A stretch of 64,000 bases of DNA. It comes from Berghia stephanieae. Taxonomy: Eukaryota > Mollusca > Gastropoda > Nudibranchia > Aeolidiidae. The position numbers and the translations under genes were made by a program. How positions within the stretch are numbered: position 1 is the stretch's first letter; every line of letters starts with the position of its first letter. Location: positions 18,243,083-18,307,082 of the forward strand of contig CM067445.1 of NCBI GenBank assembly GCA_034508935.3, read 5' to 3'. Below are positions 57,950 through 64,000 of this stretch, one piece after another. The notes below the pieces were generated by a model. It was given only the letters and a program-made list of their open reading frames with translations. It was not told where the DNA came from and searched no databases.

Positions 57950-59428
57950 AATGAACTTAATAATCGTGATTTTGATAATAATAAAGATGATCGAAGTTAC
58001 CATACTATGACTATGACGTAAATGACCAACATTAGCTATTTTTCCCCAATCCAACAGAGTTGGAGCAAAAATTTCTCGGCACCTGAGGCGGGTTTTTTCT
58101 CGTATGTGAAGATAGTAAAAATTCGGGCCATTTTCTCATGTATTCAATGTGTAAATATAGTATAGTAATAGCCTTAAATGGTGCCAGCATAAATCCGCTC
58201 TTTGCAATCGTTTGAGTGGGGAAATCCAGTCAGCCATGGTACACAGTCGCTGACAGTCATCAACGGACTGTGTGAATCGGGAGAAAAGCGTGGATAGAAG
58301 GCGTTGTGACAGAAAGGGAGTCTGTTTCGCACTGTTGATAAAAGGCGATATATACCATTTCTCAGTTTTATATATTTTTAAAAATGCTGTTATCCATTTT
58401 TAAAACATGGATGTGGTGCCAGGCACCATTTGAACCAATAGAGCCACGCCCCTGGATAAAGATTCTTTTTCACGAATGCTCTGTGCATGTGGTAAGGCGT
58501 TCCAAACAGAGGGTCCGAAATGAGAAAAAAAAAGGATCTCATTCCAGCATTTTTCCGTATTCGAGGGACAACTACTAGTTTGGTGGAATCCCTGGCCGAA
58601 CGTAAGAGGCGGGTTTTTGAATATCTTTCAATTAGTTCCGAAAGGTAGGAAGGGCAGAATGAGATGTCAATTTTAAAGTAAACGGTAATGATGTTGCTTT
58701 TATAAAATTCAAACTAACACAAGACATTGTAGATATAATTTTATTAAAATTTATTCCAAACTAATCAGTTGTTCAAAAAAGATTCAGTTTGTGATAATAT
58801 GTAGAGGGAAATGAACATTAAATGAAAAAAAAAGCATGGCATGAGATTAAACAACAAAAAAAAAACAAAAAAAAAACAAAAAACAAAAAAAAAAAAAAAC
58901 AACAAACAAACAAAAAAATTCAGCTGGTACTGGTCGCTAATAGGATTGAAGGTTTTAAGTAATGTACATATATTTGCAGATCTAATAGCCGAACGCGTTT
59001 ATGGGATTGATTTAACATTGCTGTCAGTATTTTGCGTTGGTAAAATGTGCCGTTAACATTTTGGGTTATCAGACCTGCAAATAAGTACACGTTGGTTTGA
59101 AGAGATCGTCTGTTGTTTTACACAAGAAGTTCATATAAAGATCAACTCTTTTTGTGTTACTTCATCAATTAGTGAGCTAATATTATTATTGTCACCTTGT
59201 ATCTGATCCTTAAACAAAGTAATAAAAGGGGGAAAAATATATATGTCACAATAAGTTACCATGACCATGGGATCGCAGAAAAAAAGTCAACGTAGTGAGG
59301 GAAATGTATATGGGAATGCTGTATCAAAGAAAAAAAGAAAAAAAAGAGTAATTTCCAGTAAAAACATGTGAATAAAAGTAGACCTACATATGTATTACAT
59401 TAAGTTGAAAAAAAATGAATTATGGTTT
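57950..59428. other. Spacer with A-rich tract
   Basis: No gene recognised. It holds an A/C-rich run (58851-58917) and TTATCAGACCTGCAAATAAG at 59067-59086. Confidence 0.35.
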
Positions 59429-59429
59429 A

Positions 59430-59482
<53 letters not shown>

Positions 59483-59490
59483 AATAATAA
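59429..59490 (+). repeat. (GAT)n microsatellite
   Basis: About 17 GAT/ATG units ending in AAT units at the start of a SINE-A copy. Confidence 0.9.
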
Positions 59491-59492
59491 TA

Positions 59493-59616
59493 ACACGGCT
59501 TTGCGGTCTTGAGGTATGACACTCGCCTCAGACCGGCAGGTCACGGGTTCGAGTCCAGCTTTGGGCGGCGCAAAGTTGAATCCATAGAAAAGGGCTCTCT
59601 TTACTCACATGCACTC
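59493..59616 (+). repeat. SINE-A head and partial body
   Basis: CACGGCTTTGCGGTCTTGAG, a clear B box (GGGTTCGAGTCC), GGCGCAAAGTTGAATCC and GCTCTCTTTACTCAC. It runs into a (GT)n-poly-G stretch. Confidence 0.7.
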
Positions 59617-59748
59617 ACGGGTGTGTGTGTGGGGGGGGGGGGGGGGGATGCTACAAAAAGCATTGATCTTTCCTCTCTAAAAACTATTTCGGGTTGTAAT
59701 TATATGGCCTTAACACGCTTCAGTTAAAAGCATCAGTTAAACTGTGAG

Positions 59749-59999
59749 TTAGTAGTCCTTCAGAGCCATAAGGTCAATGAAGCTGGATCTAACCCTTGTA
59801 TCTATAGCGTGCAAATAAACAATAGTAATTGTTTTCTACCCTTTGGATAGGTCACTAGTACTTTCCACCAAAGACCCAATGACCCAATTTCAGGGGGCAA
59901 AAGGGTTAGAAGAAAAAAATCTCGGCTTCACCCGGAATCGATCTTGGTCCCTTTGCGTGTCAAGCGAGTGTTCTTCCAACTGAGCTAATGGGACCCCGA
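59749..59999 (-). repeat. SINE-D copy with R3 body
   Basis: On the minus strand a tRNA-like head (GGGTCCCATTAGCTCAGTTG; GATCGATTCCGGGTG) at 59999-59918 is followed by the R3 sequence down to 59749 (CCTTATGGCTCTGAAGG). R3 may thus be the body of SINE-D; the copy at 27967-28100 would be a headless one. Confidence 0.55.
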
Positions 60000-60292
60000 A
60001 ATATGAGTAAACTCTTCTGTTACATCGGAAAACGAAATATTCCTTTGTTGTCATGACAGGACACGCGAATAACGATGATGTTACCTTTTGTAATAAATAA
60101 GAAAAAAAAACAACAACATTATTTCAAAATTAAGCATTATATTAAGCAGCGTATTCTTTGTTGATTTTGGCACGGCGAGGTTAAAAGCATAATTGCGATT
60201 CGGGTTGTATTGTGAAATTGATGAGTTAAAAGCTACGTAGAGTCTACTCGTTTTTGCCAATAAGTGCACGTCGGTTAAATGTTTCTTTCTAT

Positions 60293-60357
<65 letters not shown>
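60293..60357 (+). repeat. (TA)n microsatellite
   Basis: About 31 uninterrupted TA units. Tyr/Ile-run ORFs across it are artefacts. Confidence 0.9.
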
Positions 60358-60360
<3 letters not shown>

Positions 60361-61358
60361 GAATAAATAAATAAAAATAAAGACCAAAGGGAATAAATAA
60401 ATTCATTAAAAAAATGAATAACTAAATAAAAATAAATTAAAGATGAAAAGGAAGCTACCTTTCGATGGAGAGCACTAAAAATATAAAGCACATTAAATCA
60501 AGGCCACCTCTATTCGCAGTAGTACATTCAAAATCTCGATTCTCAGTCACACAAAATGTTTCAATCATCCCTCATTTTCTTTGCTTCTCAAACTAACACA
60601 CTCCTTCAACTTCAAGCCATTCGACAACACGCCATTTTAAACAGAAAATAGTTTTGTGTTCAGTGAGGGGACTAAAACTAATTTTCAGAAACTGGGAGAG
60701 CGCTTCCACTACTGCGAATAGTGGTTCCACGGTGGTCCCACTATTCGCAGTAGAGTATTGCGAATAAGCACTTCGTTAAATCAAACTGACCCATGCCAAA
60801 CTGATTATTTCCTATTGCCGACTACAGCATTCTCCATGCAGGTGTGGTGGGCGTTTGGTTTAGTTCAAACTTGACTGTCCATTTTTAAAACTATATTTGG
60901 GGACCAGTCCTGAAATAATTTAAAACGTCATTTTTAAAATGTGTCGTTTTATGAGAGATCTTTTCTTTCCTTTTTTTTATGGGATTGCAAAATAAAATTT
61001 GCTTTTCCTAAAAAAAAAAAACAACTAGTATGTGGTGATTTTCTTGCTTGTTTCATTCCGTTTAAGAGGCTTTGAAACCTTTAATGCTCTTTGTTACTTT
61101 CATGAAAATGATAATACTTCATTTATTTCAAAAAAGATAAATGTGTTTTTCAAACATGATATAAGTCTCAAATTTTTTTACTTTGTAGATTTACATCAAT
61201 TCCTTAACTAAGTTAAATAGATTTTGATTCATAATAAAATGGTAAAGAGAGGAATGAAAACGAGGCAGAAACAAGATGTACCGTATATATAAAATATGAA
61301 TTCCTATGAAATAAAACGATTATGCTATGCTATAAATGAAAATAAATATACAGTAAAT
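60358..61358. other. Spacer downstream of the GT11 gene
   Basis: Likely includes the 3' UTR of the minus-strand GT11 gene; an AATAAA on that strand lies at 61127-61122. The motif CTATTCGCAGTAGT recurs in both orientations at 60510-60765. Confidence 0.4.
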
Positions 61359-62303
61359 TTAACCCATAGGGGTCCAAGAAGGCTTAAATGTTTTATCCAA
61401 GGTACCTCCGTATTCTGTCATCATTTTTGAATCGGGCACGATCGGATTCTTGAAATAAATCACTTTACCTTTGGTGAGAAATCCTGCCCACCAGGAAAAC
61501 GGACCGACACTGATGATAGCGTGCTGCACGAGAGTAAACATAGCCATGGCCACTTCCTCTTTTTGCACAGGAATGTGCACCATATCCTTTGAATTTGGAA
61601 GATTACTAATACACCAATCAACATCCTCGGAAACAACAATAAACACAGGATTTTTCAAATCTTTCTTGAAGTGATCAATTGCTTTCTCGAAATACTCCTT
61701 CGGTGCAACTCGAAAACCATCTGCAATCTGGGTTTTTTCCACTAATTGTCCTCTTTTTACATGAATTCCCACTAGTATTTTATTATTCGGAATATTCCTA
61801 GATTTTAATGCATCATTAATTACCTTTTTTGCTTTCCTCAGTATTGGTTTTTGAAATTGAATTTCCTTCTTGACGTAATCCTCCTCGTTTTGGAAGTATG
61901 TCCACGTTTCAAGATGACCCTCAAAATCGTAATTTTTATGGACATCTAGATTAATAAATCTATCATCATCACGGCAACAAAACTTTTCGACTACTTTCTC
62001 AACCCCGTGGCAGTGAGCCGCACTCGGTTTAACTTTGAGTTCAACTAAAAAGTCTTCTAACACAGAATTCCCATCTTTAGATATAATCATTCGATCCTGT
62101 GGTTTAGCTAAAGCCAGAAGGGAAGCGTATTGAAACAGCTGTTCAGGCATTGTGCCGTAGAAATGATGACAAATAACGTGATGACCGCGGTAAACTCGTT
62201 TCAATTTTGGTTCCAGGCGATTGTCGCTGGGCATGTTGCCCTCTGGATCTAGACTCTCAAGGAAGACCGGAAGTGATAGTTTGTAGACAACCCATGTCGT
62301 CAT
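61359..62303 (-). CDS. GT11 family alpha-1,2-fucosyltransferase-like protein
   Basis: The 314 residues follow the plan of galactoside 2-alpha-L-fucosyltransferases (FUT1/FUT2, GT11), Golgi type II membrane enzymes that move fucose from GDP-fucose to terminal galactose. Seen in order: GTMPEQLFQYASLLALA (place of G-R-x-G-N-Q-M-x-QYAxLLA), HLETWTYFQNEEDYVKKEIQ, VGIHVKRGQL (place of HxRRxD), PVFIVVSEDVDWC, VHIPVQKEEVAMAMFTLVQH and VGPFSWWAGFLTKGKVIYFK. Two hallmark sites are altered: R, G and N of GRxGNQ, and the first R and D of HxRRxD (K and Q here). Upstream of this Met the frame stays open through CGSCFLFV, making a hydrophobic segment to LSLPVFL; the true start may be in an earlier exon, with an acceptor at 62330. 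Activity is uncertain; the fold is not. Confidence 0.85.
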   Translation of the reverse strand: MTTWVVYKLSLPVFLESLDPEGNMPSDNRLEPKLKRVYRGHHVICHHFYGTMPEQLFQYASLLALAKPQDRMIISKDGNSVLEDFLVELKVKPSAAHCHGVEKVVEKFCCRDDDRFINLDVHKNYDFEGHLETWTYFQNEEDYVKKEIQFQKPILRKAKKVINDALKSRNIPNNKILVGIHVKRGQLVEKTQIADGFRVAPKEYFEKAIDHFKKDLKNPVFIVVSEDVDWCISNLPNSKDMVHIPVQKEEVAMAMFTLVQHAIISVGPFSWWAGFLTKGKVIYFKNPIVPDSKMMTEYGGTLDKTFKPSWTPMG

Positions 62304-62329
62304 AACAAACAGGAAGCAACTTCCACAGC
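62304..62329 (-). CDS. Probable N-terminal extension of the GT11 gene (membrane anchor part)
   Basis: In frame upstream of the Met at 62303 the minus strand encodes CGSCFLFV after an acceptor-like TTATTCCAAG. With WVVYKLSLPVFL this makes about 20 hydrophobic residues, as expected for the signal anchor of a Golgi transferase. An upstream exon with the start codon was not found. Confidence 0.4.
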
Positions 62330-62364
62330 CTTGGAATAAATGAAGGATGAAAAATGAATAAATT

Positions 62365-62380
62365 AATAATAATCATAATA

Positions 62381-62425
<45 letters not shown>

Positions 62426-62491
62426 GGGATGATGATGATGATGATGATAATGATGATGACGACGATGACGACGACGATAATAATAAGTTTA

Positions 62492-62572
<81 letters not shown>
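62365..62572 (+). repeat. (GAT)n/(AAT)n microsatellite
   Basis: GAT/GAC units to 62480, then about 27 AAT units, lying just upstream of the GT11 exon. Confidence 0.9.
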
Positions 62573-62599
62573 TTTTTGAAATACGACGGAGAGATCACC

Positions 62600-63350
62600 A
62601 GTGTGGAATGAAGTGATAGGAAAAGGATCCAAGACAACTTTGATACGGATATCATCCAAAGATGGATGGAACTGGGTGAACGTAAATATACAGCCGACAA
62701 ATGAATGGACGTCTGATAATTCGGGTAGAAAAAGATTCATGAGTTCTGGACAGAGGATCATTGATATTCTTGCAGGTGGTGAAGATACTGGGTATTTAGA
62801 AGAATGCCATATCATTCTTTTCTTTTCTGCATCATCTGGAAGGTAGAGACTATCATTCTGGGGTCAATACAGAGGTGTTGGAAGACTGGCTAAAGAACCG
62901 TTTGCTGCCTTTCCTCGAAGCACCCAGTCGTATTGCATTGGACAACGCTACAATTCGATGGCCCATGATCACCTCAAAGCTCCAATTTCGGCAACTATAA
63001 AAACTTATATGATTTCATGGCTCCAATCAGACAGCACTACATATTCTGACTATTTACCAAAGACCCAATTATACTCCTAGTGAAAGAAACAAACCAGAAA
63101 CAGTTTTCAAAGCAGACGGTATAATCAATGTGTTTTGACACGAGGTTGCGCGACTTACCCCATATTACTGTGAGCGCAATCTAATCGAGCTCATTTGGAC
63201 CCAAGTAAAGGGAAAGGTGAGAGGTGGAATACCTCATTTACTCTCACCGTCGAGGCAATAAATTATATAACAAGAGAAGACTGGGAAAAAAGCATGCACC
63301 AACCTTCGCAAACTGAAGGAAAATTACATTTCATGGATAGAATAATGCCA
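62600..63350 (+). pseudogene. IS630/Tc1-mariner-like DDE transposase relic
   Basis: The parts read GKGSKTTLIRISSKDG, FMSSGQRIIDI and AGGEDTGYLEECHI, then in another frame RDYHSGVNTEVLEDWLKNRL (first Asp), SRIALDNATIRWP (second Asp). A third frame reads HEVARLTPYYCERNLIELIW (Glu, usual LNPIELIW) and QVKGKVRGG. EDWEKSMHQ lies near the end. This is the DDE_3-type transposase common in arthropods, molluscs and other invertebrates. Stops and frame changes make it inactive, and terminal repeats were not found. Confidence 0.75.
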
Positions 63351-63409
63351 CGAAATCTTTCCATAGTATTCATTTCTCCTTTTCCTCATCTTCGTCATTA
63401 GAATGGGAT

Positions 63410-64000
63410 GATTGATGTGTCCAGTATGTCTTTGTTGCTACTGTTGGTAGTGTTGTTGTTGGTGATGTTGTTGTAGTTGTTGTTATTGCTGAACACATGT
63501 ACATATTTGTGGAAACAATGTATCATAATTGATGAATCTCTACGTTTGACCATTTTACATTAAATTTATGTAATCCTCTTTGGCATATCAAAAGCTATTT
63601 CTATAAATTTCGCAATCAAATAATGTTGAAAGTGCGTAATGTTTACTTTCTTTTGTATTCATCAGTAATGTGTATTGATAGTTATAAAATGTAGATGTCT
63701 GATAATTAACGATTGCCATTCGTTCCTTCATAATCAAATACTGAATGTATATAGGTTAAGTTTCAATTAACCGAACTTTCCATTTTAACGAATTCCTTCA
63801 AAATGGATAAGCGGAAAGGTCATAATTTTGATACTGAAAATTATCTATGAGTTATGATCCTTTCCAGTTATCGATTTTGATATAGCTTTTATAAGCGAAA
63901 TCCTTTCCTATTGTTTTACAATTAATGAAAAAATATTTTTTGATCAAGACAAATTGATTCAGAGGTTCATACAAACGTTTGCAGCTGTGCATTGATGGAC
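63410..64000. other. AT-rich end of window
   Basis: A TTG-rich stretch at 63430-63490 and otherwise no recognisable feature. Confidence 0.35.

Overview
This is a piece of an animal nuclear genome. It has spliced genes with canonical GT-AG introns, polyadenylation signals, very AT-rich non-coding DNA, long microsatellites, tRNA-headed SINEs, LINE relics and several DNA-transposon families. The three recognisable housekeeping genes (MRPL27, a TIMM10B-like small Tim, arfaptin), an invertebrate-style GT11 fucosyltransferase and a marine-invertebrate type of repeat load suggest a marine invertebrate. The phylum cannot be fixed from this sequence alone.

Layout. 1-6 kb: SINE copies, the last exon of an unidentified gene with a His/Pro-rich C-terminus (1586-1775), a tandem array of a tRNA-derived SINE (3068-3980), and nested relics of two LINEs. 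6-12 kb: LTR-element fossils, microsatellites and an inverted-repeat segment. 12.1-12.6 kb: MRPL27 (+), intact and intronless in its coding part. 13-17 kb: a pogo/Tigger-type HTH fragment, a LINE relic split by a retroposon (R1), and more SINEs. 17.7-19 kb: the last two coding exons of a TIMM10B-like gene (-). 20-25 kb: two short TA-flanked pogo/Tigger-like elements and an R1 copy with perfect 13-bp target duplications. 30-36.4 kb: arfaptin (+), five coding exons, followed by a long AT-rich probable 3' UTR to about 42 kb. 42-52 kb: R1 copies, a cluster of inverted and direct repeats (46.6-49.7 kb) and an hAT-like element (50.0-51.5 kb). 52.5-56.9 kb: a DNA transposon with about 115-bp terminal inverted repeats and a CTA target duplication, carrying a decayed gene for a zinc-module / nuclease-like / CXC-tail protein (candidate Academ type). 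61.4-62.3 kb: an alpha-1,2-fucosyltransferase-like GT11 gene (-). 62.6-63.4 kb: an IS630/Tc1-mariner-like transposase relic (+).

The host genes show no common pathway: mitochondrial translation (MRPL27), mitochondrial inner-membrane import (TIMM10B), Golgi membrane/Arf signalling (arfaptin) and Golgi glycosylation (GT11). They are spaced as ordinary neighbours in a repeat-rich genome.

The most noteworthy items are the Academ-like element, the ~530-bp R1 retroposon family that has no tRNA head yet keeps a conserved 5' start and target duplications, the tandem SINE array whose internal units all lack the LINE-like tail, and the GT11 enzyme with altered GDP-fucose motifs.
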